The notes: generated by a model not told the origin, from the sequence alone. Numbered from the stretch's first letter, positions 8,161-17,104 are shown. The stretch is DNA of 64,000 nt from Planctomycetia bacterium (GCA_030527185.1 JAUNBF010000006.1:1-64000); one strand, 5' to 3'. Numbers and translations: made by a program.

Positions 8161-9642
8161 TCATTCCAACGGAAGTCCACCCTCCACACTTTGGGACTGA
8201 TAGATCGGTGAATGACGGTAGTAAACCTCCAGCGTCATCACGGAAAGAGAGGTCATGTACAATCTTCCCCCGCTCTCCGAATGTCCGCCCGCCGGATCCC
8301 AGCTCCCCTGCTCACAACCCTCCTGACATTGCGTTGCCACCAGTTGTTCCCGCATTTTCTGATTCCATTTCCGCCACGATTCCCCGCCAAAATGACGCAG
8401 AACCTGGGTCGCGTAATAATTGTAGTACATATCCTGCGACGGCCCCATCGAAGAAAGGTATTCCACTCCCTTTTTCAAGGCCGGATGTTCCTGTTTCCAG
8501 CCGTAATACATCCGACACAACAGACCAATGGCGGTACATGCCGGGCCTTTGCCGGGGGTGACGTAGCCATAATAAGCACCACTTTCCGACTGAACGGAAT
8601 CGAGAAAACGCATCGCGTTCTGGGCTGCCAACGGAGATACTCGCAAATAACCCATATAACCACTCTTCAGTGCCATCAACTGCCAGCCGACGACCGATGT
8701 GTCCCCTGTTTGGCGTGGCTGATAACGCCATCCGCCACCCGCCGGGTCCTGAGCATTCATGATAAAGTCCAACGCCAACTGGCTGGGTCGCATCAATTTC
8801 TTATCTTTCGTCATGCCATACGCTTCCGTCAGGCAAATCGTCGCCAGACCGTGCGCATACATCGTCCCTTCCGCCTGGTGAAAACTCCCTCCCCCCACCT
8901 TTCGGTCCGCCTTCATGTTCCTGCAAAGATAATCCAGACCCCGATAAACAGAGTCCTTATATTTCCCATTCCTGTGCGTTTGACCACAACCCAAAAATGG
9001 CAAAATTCCCATCGCCGTCGCGGCGTTCGTCGCTTTCATCATCGTCCCTGGGCGGGTGCATTTTCCCTTGCAACCAGGAGCCATCGTATGATTGTAATTC
9101 CAACTCCCGTCGGGGTACTGGTGCCGCGCCAGCCACCGCAACCCCAAAGCGACCGCCCGTTCGCTCTCCGTCGTCGTCCCCATTCGCATCCGGGCGGAAG
9201 CATTATGACGCAAGGCATAACCACTTTCCATCGCTCCCACCCGTTGTTGGGAAAGAGTTTGCCGTTTGGCCAAAAGGTCGCCTACAGGAACGATCATCGG
9301 TGCGGCGGGTTCCTCTTCCGTCACGCTGGCAGAGGCGACTTCCACCGTCACTTCCTGAGAAACTTCCGAAACTTCCAGATCCGCCACCTCCACATTCCAT
9401 TCCACCGGTTCCAGGAACTCTTCCATCGGCTCCTCCTCCAAAACCGCGTATTCCTCCGGCAAAGAGACCAAATCGTGCAACGGTGTCGTCGATGGCGTTT
9501 CCATCGTCACCAACGCCATAACCAACAGCAATGCCGTATGAACCATCATACTGACAAACCAACCGGGAATTTCCATCCAACCGAGACGTTCTTCCTGAAA
9601 TTCCACCGCAACAGACTCTTTTTCGCGCACACTACCAGACAT
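8161..9642 (-). CDS. Membrane-anchored squalene-cyclase-like toroid protein (paralogue A)
   Basis: 493 residues from the ATG preceded by AGGAGA; in-frame codons up to 9711 lack a ribosome site. The architecture is that of paralogue C: one membrane helix with Ser31-x3-His35-x6-Met42-x3-Thr46 (TonB-like pattern), an acidic linker, then alpha/alpha-toroid repeats sharing long identical blocks with C, such as MMKATNAATAMGILPFLGCG. The motif GCKGKC supplies the conserved cysteine pair. It heads the three-gene tandem and has its own promoter. Confidence 0.8.
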   Translation of the reverse strand: MSGSVREKESVAVEFQEERLGWMEIPGWFVSMMVHTALLLVMALVTMETPSTTPLHDLVSLPEEYAVLEEEPMEEFLEPVEWNVEVADLEVSEVSQEVTVEVASASVTEEEPAAPMIVPVGDLLAKRQTLSQQRVGAMESGYALRHNASARMRMGTTTESERAVALGLRWLARHQYPDGSWNYNHTMAPGCKGKCTRPGTMMKATNAATAMGILPFLGCGQTHRNGKYKDSVYRGLDYLCRNMKADRKVGGGSFHQAEGTMYAHGLATICLTEAYGMTKDKKLMRPSQLALDFIMNAQDPAGGGWRYQPRQTGDTSVVGWQLMALKSGYMGYLRVSPLAAQNAMRFLDSVQSESGAYYGYVTPGKGPACTAIGLLCRMYYGWKQEHPALKKGVEYLSSMGPSQDMYYNYYATQVLRHFGGESWRKWNQKMREQLVATQCQEGCEQGSWDPAGGHSESGGRLYMTSLSVMTLEVYYRHSPIYQSQSVEGGLPLE

Positions 9643-9768
9643 GACAAGTCTCCTGTTCACCAAAGCCAACATTCTTAAGTTTCTGGAAAACTGCGAAAAA
9701 GGATGTTTCACCCGTTTCCCTGGAAATTCCTGCGGAAACGTTTCTCCCCGAAAACATCTTCTCCTCTT

Positions 9769-9797
9769 ATTATACCCTCCCTCGAAGAAAAAATCCA
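9769..9797 (-). promoter_or_regulatory. Promoter of the toroid cluster
   Basis: TGGATT, 17-base spacer, perfect TATAAT on the minus strand, about 120 bases upstream of paralogue A. The -35 is weak, which suits an activated promoter. Confidence 0.5.
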
Positions 9798-9876
9798 GTT
9801 CTTTCCCACCTTTTAGAAAGATTTTTTCCCATTTTTATAAAATTTTTTCGATTTTTGCCTGGACAACGCCAAAATT

Positions 9877-10878
9877 TCAAAAATCGAGTCTCGGCAAACG
9901 ATTTTCCTGACCAAAAGCTCGCAACAATTGTTCCGGTGTGCCCCGATACGTCTCCGCCAACGCCTGCGGCCACGGCAAGCCCGCCTTGATTTTCTGCAAA
10001 AAAACAGGGAACGCCCTGGCATCTTTCCGAAGTAGAAAATCGACCAGCCCACTTGCCACACCATACTGCCACGGTTCCAGACGTGTCGTCGCTCCCATCA
10101 TCCCGCCTACCGAATAGCTCCGACGCATGACCGAAAGCGCTTCCCGCTGCTTATTCTTCACTTCCGGGCACGCAGGAACAATCTGCCCCGCAATGTAATC
10201 CGCCATCCCCTCATCCAACCACAACGGCAACGATTTCGGAGACTGATAACGATGGACAAACCCGTGCGTCATTTCATGCACCAGCGTCGCGATAAACCGC
10301 CACCGCAGGCGGACTTGCGAAATGTCACCGTAATAAAGGCTGATCAGCACATTCCCGTCCCCCATCAGGTGTGCCAGTCCCAACGCTTCGGAAAACGTGT
10401 TTTGCGTTTGGAAGAAATGAGCCTCAAACTGTTGAAAATGCGACTGTTGGAGAAAGGCAACCACCATCCCCTTCCCGTACCAGACACGGCACGTTTCCGG
10501 CAGTCCGAAAATCTCCCGCAACCGAACGTGCATCCGTTCCAGATACTCCACGCACTCCTTCGCAATCCGAGGGGGAGCATCCGTCAAATAGAGAAAATGC
10601 TCCGATTCGTACAAAACCAGACCATTCCGCGAAAATGTCTGCCGAATCAGCTCCATTTTTTGTTTCTGCCCTTCGACCACTTCCCGATCCTTTTCCTCCG
10701 AAAGAATCGGCCAGTTATCCCCCCCGTCCAGCCAGAAAACCGTCTCTTTTTCCTTTTTTTTCGACGTTTTTTTCTGAATCGACGTTTTCCCCTCCGGTCT
10801 CTTCTGGGCAAAGCCCTCTTCCCCAATAACCAATGCCAAAAGAAGTAAAAACAGTCTTAAAAACCTTCTTTTTCCCAT
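9877..10878 (-). CDS. Exported zinc peptidase-like protein (gluzincin type)
   Basis: 333 residues with a signal peptide (MGKRRFLRLFLLLLALVIGEEGFA) and a Lys-rich spacer to about residue 45. The motif HEMTH at 201-205, with Glu223 in LDEGMADY 18 residues later, is the HExxH...E arrangement of gluzincin metallopeptidases such as the MA-like peptidases common in planctomycetes. The ribosome site GGAGGGAGAG abuts the start. It follows the porin gene by 9 bases, so the two are co-transcribed. The substrate is unknown; an envelope role is inferred. Confidence 0.7.
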   Translation of the reverse strand: MGKRRFLRLFLLLLALVIGEEGFAQKRPEGKTSIQKKTSKKKEKETVFWLDGGDNWPILSEEKDREVVEGQKQKMELIRQTFSRNGLVLYESEHFLYLTDAPPRIAKECVEYLERMHVRLREIFGLPETCRVWYGKGMVVAFLQQSHFQQFEAHFFQTQNTFSEALGLAHLMGDGNVLISLYYGDISQVRLRWRFIATLVHEMTHGFVHRYQSPKSLPLWLDEGMADYIAGQIVPACPEVKNKQREALSVMRRSYSVGGMMGATTRLEPWQYGVASGLVDFLLRKDARAFPVFLQKIKAGLPWPQALAETYRGTPEQLLRAFGQENRLPRLDF

Positions 10879-10887
10879 CTCTCCCTC

Positions 10888-12324
10888 CTAAAACTCAAAC
10901 TGCCACATCCACTCCACCACCGACGCCTTCCCCTGCTCTCCTCCCGGATTCCCGGCCGCGTAGAGCGTTTTCCAGTAGCTGTACTCCAAACCTGTCCGTA
11001 AAAAAGGGGTAAACTGATAGACGCAGTTGGCATAAATCACCGAATTTTCCCGAATCGACGCTCCTTCCATGTCGCTGTCGAGCGGGTCGTCTTTTCCGTA
11101 ACCGACCGTCCAACGCAGTTTTTCCGTCCAGTCCCACCAAACTTCCACCCAACCTCCGGTACTGTGGATACTTTTGAGCGTCCCGCCGCGTGTGAAGGAA
11201 TAATCCAGACTCTGATCCACACCACCTCCCAAACCGGAAAGTCCCTGACCGTGGAAAAATTCGCCCTGAATCCCGAAACGATTCGTTATCGGAACCTGAC
11301 CGTCCACATTCACCGACCAACTGGTAATCGTGAGGTCGCGGGAAATGCCACCGATCGGCATGGTGTAATCCTGTTGTCCGATATGTCCCGAAATACCGAA
11401 CCGAATCGGATACAAATCGGTATCATTCCGCGCAATCGTCCAACCCAGTCGTGCCTGTACCGTCGGATAACTCCCAGGATGGTCGTAACTGGAAAAGTCC
11501 GAACCGTAAATCTGGCAAATCGCCGTCTGCAACTCCATCCGAACGTGGTTGCTCGGATAAAAATAACGTGCCAATTGAATCTGCGGATTGCGATAGCCGA
11601 TGTTTCCCGCAAACCAGCCGTTGTAGTAATTCAACATCCCCGGTGTCAACGGCGAAATCACATCCTCCGTCTGCCCCACCAAAACCCGATAACAGTCGTT
11701 TTTCATCTCCCAATAGGCATGACGCAGCAAAACACTCGGTTTATTCTCTGCCGTCCCCAATTCCCCCATGAAATCGATCTCCACCTTTCCCCCCATCGTC
11801 GGATTCCCCCAAAATGGCATTTCCGGCCCGGAAAAATCGACACCCAAACGGGAACGTCGCACGGAAACGGTACAAACACTCTGACCGTAAGCATCGTCCG
11901 GCAATGCCCGAATCACCGCGTCGTTGGGCAGGAACCGCGAATCGCCTGCCGTCACCGCTGCCCAAACCATCCCGTAAGGCCGAATCCAGGTCTCCCCTTT
12001 CCGCCACGCCGCCTTTTGAATTTCCTGCTCGATCGTGGCGGAAATCTCCTCCGCGGGAATCGTTTTTTCCAATTTTGTTGGATTTTGAGCCTCAGGAACA
12101 GGCGTTCCCTCCTCGAAACCTTTCGACGCCTTCAAGACCGCCAATTCTTCCCGCAGTGCTGCCGTTTGCCGCTCCATCTGCTCCAGACGTTCCACCATTT
12201 CCGGCGAAACTTCCCCCGCCTGAAGCGACGAAAAACCTGCCCCGACCATTCCCAGAAAGCCTGCCAGGAGGATTTTCAACACGGTTATCGGTATCACGGA
12301 TTTTTGGGAAGTATCTGTCATCAT
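10888..12324 (-). CDS. DcaP-like outer-membrane porin
   Basis: About 478 residues. After a membrane-targeting N-terminus comes a short coiled coil (roughly residues 40-65, VERLEQMERQTAALREELAV). A long beta-rich domain follows with the DcaP/porin-4-type landmarks RRSRLGVDFSG, GKVEIDFMG, LRHAYWEMK and VGQTEDVISPLTPG. The last residue is Phe (WMWQFEF), typical of outer-membrane beta barrels. I chose the ATG of MMTDTSQK; a GTG 12 codons upstream (12360) is possible. It probably admits small anions or oligosaccharides and is in an operon with the peptidase. Confidence 0.8.
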   Translation of the reverse strand: MMTDTSQKSVIPITVLKILLAGFLGMVGAGFSSLQAGEVSPEMVERLEQMERQTAALREELAVLKASKGFEEGTPVPEAQNPTKLEKTIPAEEISATIEQEIQKAAWRKGETWIRPYGMVWAAVTAGDSRFLPNDAVIRALPDDAYGQSVCTVSVRRSRLGVDFSGPEMPFWGNPTMGGKVEIDFMGELGTAENKPSVLLRHAYWEMKNDCYRVLVGQTEDVISPLTPGMLNYYNGWFAGNIGYRNPQIQLARYFYPSNHVRMELQTAICQIYGSDFSSYDHPGSYPTVQARLGWTIARNDTDLYPIRFGISGHIGQQDYTMPIGGISRDLTITSWSVNVDGQVPITNRFGIQGEFFHGQGLSGLGGGVDQSLDYSFTRGGTLKSIHSTGGWVEVWWDWTEKLRWTVGYGKDDPLDSDMEGASIRENSVIYANCVYQFTPFLRTGLEYSYWKTLYAAGNPGGEQGKASVVEWMWQFEF

Positions 12325-12530
12325 TTCCACCCGATTTCTTTTCACTGGATTCTCTACCACTATCGACCATTAGAATCCATAAAAAAAGAATAATCCGTAA
12401 AGAAGTTAAAGTTTTTGCAGCCTTCCCATTTTAATGCCCGTCCACTCCTTGACTTTTTCTCCCTTCTCTGGTTCAATAGGTGGGAGGTTTTTACGGGAAA
12501 AACCAAAATTTAGCTTGACAGGAGAAATGT

Positions 12531-13907
12531 ATGCGAAAAATAGGGATTATGCTTGCCGTTTTGGGATGTTTGGGAGTGATGACTGGCGAATCTTCGGGAA
12601 AAGTCCAGTTTTCGCCCGTGCCGGAAGGGGAGGCGAAATCGACGCTTTGGAAAGTCACGTCCGATGGAAATGTTGTCGATTTGTACACCGCTCGGACGTG
12701 CGACCCGCCGTTTGATAAAAATTACGATTTTGGTGGAGAATACGCATTCCTCTCGTTCGACATGGAGGAGCCGGTTTCGCTGAAATTGGATGCGTGCGGT
12801 GGCATTTCGGTGGAGAACGTCCGCATTCAGCCGGAAAACGCTCCGGTGAAAATCGTGAAAAAGGAGGGAAATTCGCTGGAAATCGTGGTGGAGAAACCGT
12901 GCCAGTTTTCTGTGGAACCGAACGGTCGGAAGCATCCTCTGCTGATTTTTGCCAATGCTCCAGAAAGTGCGAAACCGAACCCGCAAGACCCGAATGTCAT
13001 CTGGATTCCGCAGGGCGTGACGGCTCCTGAGAGTGGGAAAATCACGTTGACCGACAACCAGACGCTCTACCTTGAAGCGGGAGCGGTGTTACGGGGAGGT
13101 CTCGAAGTTCGCGGCAAAAACATCCGCATTACGGGACGTGGGATTCTGGACGGAAATCCGTGGGAATGGCGAATGGGGCCAACTCCGCACGTCATTGATT
13201 TGCTGGGTTGCGAAAATGTCCAGATCGACGGTATTATTGTGCGTGGAGCGTCGCACTGGACGATCGTTCCGAAAAACTGCGACCAGATTCTCATTGAAAA
13301 CGTGAAAATTTGCGGAGGGCGAGTACAGAATGACGACGGAATCAATCCCTGCAACTCCCGTCACGTCACAATTCGGAACTGTTTCATCCGTAGCGACGAC
13401 GACTGCATTGCCATCAAAGGTCTGCGTCGGGAATGGGGGAATTGCGAAGATATTTTGGTCGAAAACTGCATTTTCTGGTGCGACCGGGCCAGAATCACGC
13501 TTCTGGGACACGAAAGTCGAGCCGATTTCATGCGTCGCATTACCTTCCGCAATTGCGATGTGATTCATTTTCAAATGCCGATTTTCCTGCTGGAACCGGG
13601 AGAGGAAATGCGGCTGGAGGAAATTCGCGTCGAGAATATTCGGATTCATGGCGAAAATCAGAAGCCGGAAAACTGGATTGCCATCGTTCGTCCCACGGTG
13701 AATCAGTACATGCGAACGCAGTCCCCCGGCCATATCCGCGACTGCCTTTTCCAGAACATCACCCTGACCGGAGTGCCCGGATGGTATGGAATTTTGCTGG
13801 AAGGAAAAGATGAACAACACCAGACCGAAAATATCCGCCTGGAGAACATTCAGATTTTAGGAAAACCACTCCACGAAACCTTGCGAAAAGGCTCTTTCCT
13901 GAAATGA
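12531..13907 (+). CDS. Exported GH28-like pectinase-type glycoside hydrolase
   Basis: 458 residues with a signal peptide ending near residue 23. The C-terminal two thirds form a right-handed beta helix. The GH28 acid pair is recognisable as NDDGIN (267-272) and SDDDCIAIKG (288-297). The canonical GHG and RIK motifs are not obvious (GHESR occurs instead), so activity on polygalacturonan is likely but not certain. Start after AGGAGA. A weak promoter candidate lies at 12449-12478 (TTGACT-N18-TCAATA). It is a single gene with its own terminator. Confidence 0.8.
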   Translation: MRKIGIMLAVLGCLGVMTGESSGKVQFSPVPEGEAKSTLWKVTSDGNVVDLYTARTCDPPFDKNYDFGGEYAFLSFDMEEPVSLKLDACGGISVENVRIQPENAPVKIVKKEGNSLEIVVEKPCQFSVEPNGRKHPLLIFANAPESAKPNPQDPNVIWIPQGVTAPESGKITLTDNQTLYLEAGAVLRGGLEVRGKNIRITGRGILDGNPWEWRMGPTPHVIDLLGCENVQIDGIIVRGASHWTIVPKNCDQILIENVKICGGRVQNDDGINPCNSRHVTIRNCFIRSDDDCIAIKGLRREWGNCEDILVENCIFWCDRARITLLGHESRADFMRRITFRNCDVIHFQMPIFLLEPGEEMRLEEIRVENIRIHGENQKPENWIAIVRPTVNQYMRTQSPGHIRDCLFQNITLTGVPGWYGILLEGKDEQHQTENIRLENIQILGKPLHETLRKGSFLK

Positions 13908-13919
13908 AGTGGGAAAATT

Positions 13920-13960
13920 CCTGCCGTTTCGAGGAATTCCCACGATTCGGCAGGTTTTTT
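13920..13960 (+). terminator. Terminator of the GH28-like gene
   Basis: CCTGCCG / CGGCAGG stem (13920-13926, 13948-13954) followed by six Ts. It overlaps the stop codon of the converging CPBP gene by two bases. Confidence 0.8.
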
Positions 13961-14696
13961 ACTGAGCATAATAAATCAGGCCATAGTCCAACGCCATTCC
14001 GATAGCGGCGTGCTGCCCCCAACCAGAGAGAATCGAACGAGTTCGATAGACGAGAAAACCCCAGATCAACCCTCCCGCAATCGCTCCCAGTGCTTCATGG
14101 GAAGGATGCGTAAAATGAGCAAACACGGAAAGTGTCGTCTGGAGCAGAATCGTATTGACCACTCCCAACGATGGTTCCATGGCACGTTGGAGAAAACCGC
14201 GAAAAAAGAATTCCCAGCTGAAGTAATAAAGGAAGAAATAGAGTAAATTGTAAAAAATACTGAACATCCACCCTTCCGCCAACGAAGTTGCCCCGCCGAG
14301 AAACCATGGATTGTACGGGTAAACAGCGTAGAATTCGGTCGTGTGCCCCGAAAACCAGCCAATGGCAATCATGACGGGTGCCATGATCAAAAAGGAACGC
14401 AGTGTGTATCGGTTCCCCCAACAAACTCCATAGTCGGAGAGCTTTTCCCGAAATCCAAATCGGACAATCCCCATCGGAATCAACCCGAAAAGGAGAAACG
14501 TTCCCCAAAATCGTTGGGAATTTCGCAAAAGAGCAATCCCTTTTTCACATTCCGTCATTTCCGCCGCGTTTTCTGTCGGAGAAGAAATGAAAGACCGCCC
14601 CGATTCCATTTTTAACAAACGGGGCGCTTCAGGAATATAATTCCAAAGGGTAATCGCCAACATCGCGTATAAAAGAACCCAGGTGCTTCGATTCAT
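13959..14696 (-). CDS. CPBP-family intramembrane metalloprotease
   Basis: 245 residues with about six membrane helices. The CPBP/CAAX-protease motifs are present: WEFFFR (Glu162, Arg166), FAHFTHPSHEAL with His194 and His197, and GQHAAIG with His229. The first motif has one Glu where many members have EE. The start codon overlaps the groES stop as ATGA, so the two are translationally coupled. Family members cut substrates within the membrane; the target here is unknown. Confidence 0.75.
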   Translation of the reverse strand: MNRSTWVLLYAMLAITLWNYIPEAPRLLKMESGRSFISSPTENAAEMTECEKGIALLRNSQRFWGTFLLFGLIPMGIVRFGFREKLSDYGVCWGNRYTLRSFLIMAPVMIAIGWFSGHTTEFYAVYPYNPWFLGGATSLAEGWMFSIFYNLLYFFLYYFSWEFFFRGFLQRAMEPSLGVVNTILLQTTLSVFAHFTHPSHEALGAIAGGLIWGFLVYRTRSILSGWGQHAAIGMALDYGLIYYAQ

Positions 14697-14983
14697 CAGC
14701 CGATCACCGCCAAAATTTCCGACTCGTTCAAAATAATGTATTCCACATTGTCCAGGGTAATTTTACATCCGAAATATTTCTCGAACAAGACACGATCCCC
14801 CTCACAGACTTGCAAAGGAGCGTACGTTCCATTTTCCAGAAGGCGTCCATCCCCCACCGCCAGTACTTTGCCCTGAGCAGGTTTTTCCCGCGCACCTTCC
14901 GGCAGCGCAATACCACCTGCCGTAACGGTCTGGGCATCCTGTTGACGAACAATGACTTTTTCTCCCAAGGGAACCAATTTCAT
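14696..14983 (-). CDS. groES: Co-chaperonin GroES (solitary copy)
   Basis: 95 residues, the standard Cpn10 length. KLVPLGEKVIVRQQ at the N-terminus, the mobile loop TAGGIALPEGAREKPAQGKV and the C-terminal DNVEYIILNESEILAVIG are all typical; the GroEL-binding tripeptide is IAL. No groEL is adjacent; instead it is coupled to the CPBP protease gene. No CIRCE repeat is seen upstream, so HrcA control is not supported by the sequence. Confidence 0.93.
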   Translation of the reverse strand: MKLVPLGEKVIVRQQDAQTVTAGGIALPEGAREKPAQGKVLAVGDGRLLENGTYAPLQVCEGDRVLFEKYFGCKITLDNVEYIILNESEILAVIG

Positions 14984-15223
14984 TATCTTTTCTCCAAAAC
15001 CAAATTGATGACGGTTTGCCGGATGTTTTTCCCGATTGTCCGCGTCAGAACGAATGCCAACTACATTCTGAACCCTTTTTTCAGGAAAAACTCAACCGAA
15101 ACCCGTCTGTCGGAAAACATACGTCTCTCTCTTTTTACTACGGAAAGCTCAAAAACGCAAGTGGTAGGGGGCGATTTCTTGAAAATATCTGCTGAAAACG
15201 TTTCGATTGTTCAAAATGGAAAG

Positions 15224-15253
15224 ATTATAACGCCTCCACTTCTCCAAAATCAA
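15224..15253 (-). promoter_or_regulatory. Promoter of groES-CPBP
   Basis: TTGATT, 18-base spacer, perfect TATAAT on the minus strand, leaving a leader of about 230 bases before groES. The 503-base gap 14984-15486 otherwise contains only this and a divergent promoter. Confidence 0.6.
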
Positions 15254-15318
15254 GTTTTTTTTGAGCTAAAAAGTGATATTTTTTACCATTTCTTGCCGGA
15301 ATCTTGCGAAAGGGCTAC

Positions 15319-15346
15319 TTGATAATGTCTGTAAAATCGGTAAAAT
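15319..15346 (+). promoter_or_regulatory. Promoter of the acyltransferase-cdsA pair
   Basis: TTGATA, 16-base spacer, TAAAAT, about 135 bases upstream of the plsC-like start. Confidence 0.5.
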
Positions 15347-15486
15347 GAACTTTGTAATGAAGCCTCTCCTGAAAGTTTTTCTTTTGTGGCAACCAAAGGA
15401 ACAAGGTTCCCCACCATCCCGTGAAAATTTCAGGAAACCGGTAAAATGGAAATTGGTTTTTCCGCAATAACGATGGAAAGAACGCC

Positions 15487-16101
15487 ATGGACATAGTGAT
15501 TGGAAGAGCGATATTGGCGCTGTTGGCACAGTTTTTAAGCGGTGCCTCGTCGCGCTGGTACCTCTCTCAGCCCGACACCTGCCAGAGGGTTTATTTTGCC
15601 AACCACACGAGCCATTTGGACATTCTGGTCATCTGGGCGTCGTTGCCGGCGTATGTGCGAAAGGTGGTTCGTCCGGTGGCTGCCAAAGATTATTGGTCGG
15701 CAGGCCCGATTCGACGTTATATTGCCACACGGCTTTTCAATGCGCTGCTTCTGGAACGCCAGAATGTGAAAGTCCACCAGAATCCCGTCAATACCATGCT
15801 CGAAGAGATGGGAGAACGGTATTCGATCATCATTTTCCCAGAGGGCGGGCGGCAGTCTTCCGGCGAAGTGGCAGAATTTAAAAGCGGTTTGTATTATATG
15901 TGCAAACATCGCCCGGAACTGGAATTGATTCCTATTTATATCGATAACATGAATCGGATTTTGCCACGGGGAACGTATCTGCCAGTACCGATGCTCAGCC
16001 GAGTGGTGTTTGGCCCTCCTCTGTGGCTGGAGGAAAATGAGAAAAAAAACGATTTTCTCGCCAGGGCAAGACAGGCTGTGTTGGATTTGAAAGGGAAATA
16101 A
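15487..16101 (+). CDS. PlsC-like 1-acylglycerol-3-phosphate acyltransferase
   Basis: 204 residues. The acyltransferase motif I NHTSHLD (His40-x4-Asp45) and motif III FPEGGR (117-122) are both present, followed by a glycine in FKSGLYY. This suggests transfer of an acyl chain to lysophosphatidate or a similar phospholipid precursor at the inner membrane. It is followed after one base by a cdsA homologue, so the pair would make phosphatidate and then CDP-diacylglycerol. Confidence 0.85.
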   Translation: MDIVIGRAILALLAQFLSGASSRWYLSQPDTCQRVYFANHTSHLDILVIWASLPAYVRKVVRPVAAKDYWSAGPIRRYIATRLFNALLLERQNVKVHQNPVNTMLEEMGERYSIIIFPEGGRQSSGEVAEFKSGLYYMCKHRPELELIPIYIDNMNRILPRGTYLPVPMLSRVVFGPPLWLEENEKKNDFLARARQAVLDLKGK

Positions 16102-16102
16102 C

Positions 16103-17104
16103 GTGGATCTTCCGACCTTGGGACTGGTGTTGATTGTGCTGGCGCTTTTGGGAAGCGCTTCGGTCGTGGCTTCGTTGCTGCAACGCCAGGCGACAGGAAT
16201 GGAACCGGTGATTCTGGATAAATTCTGCTCCCGGTTGCGAGGTTGGTGGCTGCTGCTTTCGCTCGTCGCGGCGGCGGCACTGTTGGGAGACGGCGTGGTC
16301 GTCTTTCTTTTCGGTGCCATGTCGTTTTGGGCCATGCGGGAATTCATCACCCTCACGCCTACCCGCCCTGCCGATCATCGTCCCCTTTTTCTGGTCTTTT
16401 TCATTTGCATTCCTCTGCAATTCATCCTGGTCTGGCTGAATTTATACGACATTTACTCCGTCCTGATTCCGACGTACGTTTTTCTGTTAATTCCGATTTT
16501 CATTGCCATTTTCGGAGATACAAAACGTTATCTGGAACGGGTGGCACAGATTTCCGCGTCTCTGCTGATTTGCGTTTATTGCCTGAGTTACGCGCCGGCA
16601 CTTTTGACGCTGGATCTTTCCGAACAGGGAGGAAGTGGGGCGGGCTTGCTCTGTTTTTTCCTGTTGATGACGCAGTTGTCGGAGATTTTTCAGTATGTTT
16701 CGCTCCATTTTTTGCCTGTGCAGCACTGTGTGGCACCCGCCATCAATGCCTCTCGCACGTGGGAAGGCCTTCTGGCCAGTAGTCTGGCGGCAATGCTGGT
16801 GGGAACGTTGTTGTATTGGGCGACCCCTTTTCCGTTTTGGCTGGCGGGGATAATGTCTTTCGTGATTGCTTTTATGAGCTTTGGCGGAGCATTGACGCTC
16901 TCCGCCATCAAGCGGGATCGCGGCGTCAAGGATTACGGAACGCTTGTTGTGGGGCATGGCGGGATTTTGGATCGTATCGACACAATCTGTTTTGCCGCCC
17001 CGATTTTTTTCCATCTAACGAAGATGTATCTCCACTATTCCAGCGTCTCCGCTATGCCTTCCCCGGATGTGATGGCTTTTTTCTCTTATCTGTTTCTATC
17101 TTAA
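16103..17104 (+). CDS. cdsA: Phosphatidate cytidylyltransferase (copy 1)
   Basis: 333 residues from a GTG start, with roughly eight membrane helices. The C-terminal CdsA signature is clear: SAIKRDRGVKDYGTLVVGHG followed by GILDRIDT. It converts phosphatidate and CTP into CDP-diacylglycerol. It is translated together with the upstream acyltransferase (one-base gap). Its last nine bases overlap the end of the convergent second cdsA gene. No terminator separates them. Confidence 0.9.
   Translation: MDLPTLGLVLIVLALLGSASVVASLLQRQATGMEPVILDKFCSRLRGWWLLLSLVAAAALLGDGVVVFLFGAMSFWAMREFITLTPTRPADHRPLFLVFFICIPLQFILVWLNLYDIYSVLIPTYVFLLIPIFIAIFGDTKRYLERVAQISASLLICVYCLSYAPALLTLDLSEQGGSGAGLLCFFLLMTQLSEIFQYVSLHFLPVQHCVAPAINASRTWEGLLASSLAAMLVGTLLYWATPFPFWLAGIMSFVIAFMSFGGALTLSAIKRDRGVKDYGTLVVGHGGILDRIDTICFAAPIFFHLTKMYLHYSSVSAMPSPDVMAFFSYLFLS

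Noticed and set aside
5283-9642. True squalene-hopene cyclases for hopanoid synthesis
   Set aside because: The toroid repeats are present, but the catalytic DxDD motif is not seen and the membrane anchor layout differs from the enzyme.
8212-9678. A 488-codon plus-strand frame opposite toroid paralogue A
   Set aside because: Lies entirely antisense to a well-supported gene, has an Arg/His/Pro-rich composition typical of shadow frames and no ribosome site.
12515-12520. TTGACA as a -35 box for the GH28-like gene
   Set aside because: It abuts the ribosome binding site, so transcription would start inside the gene.
14984-15253. A CIRCE (HrcA) element upstream of groES
   Set aside because: No TTAGCACTC-N9-GAGTGCTAA-like inverted repeat could be found in the gap.
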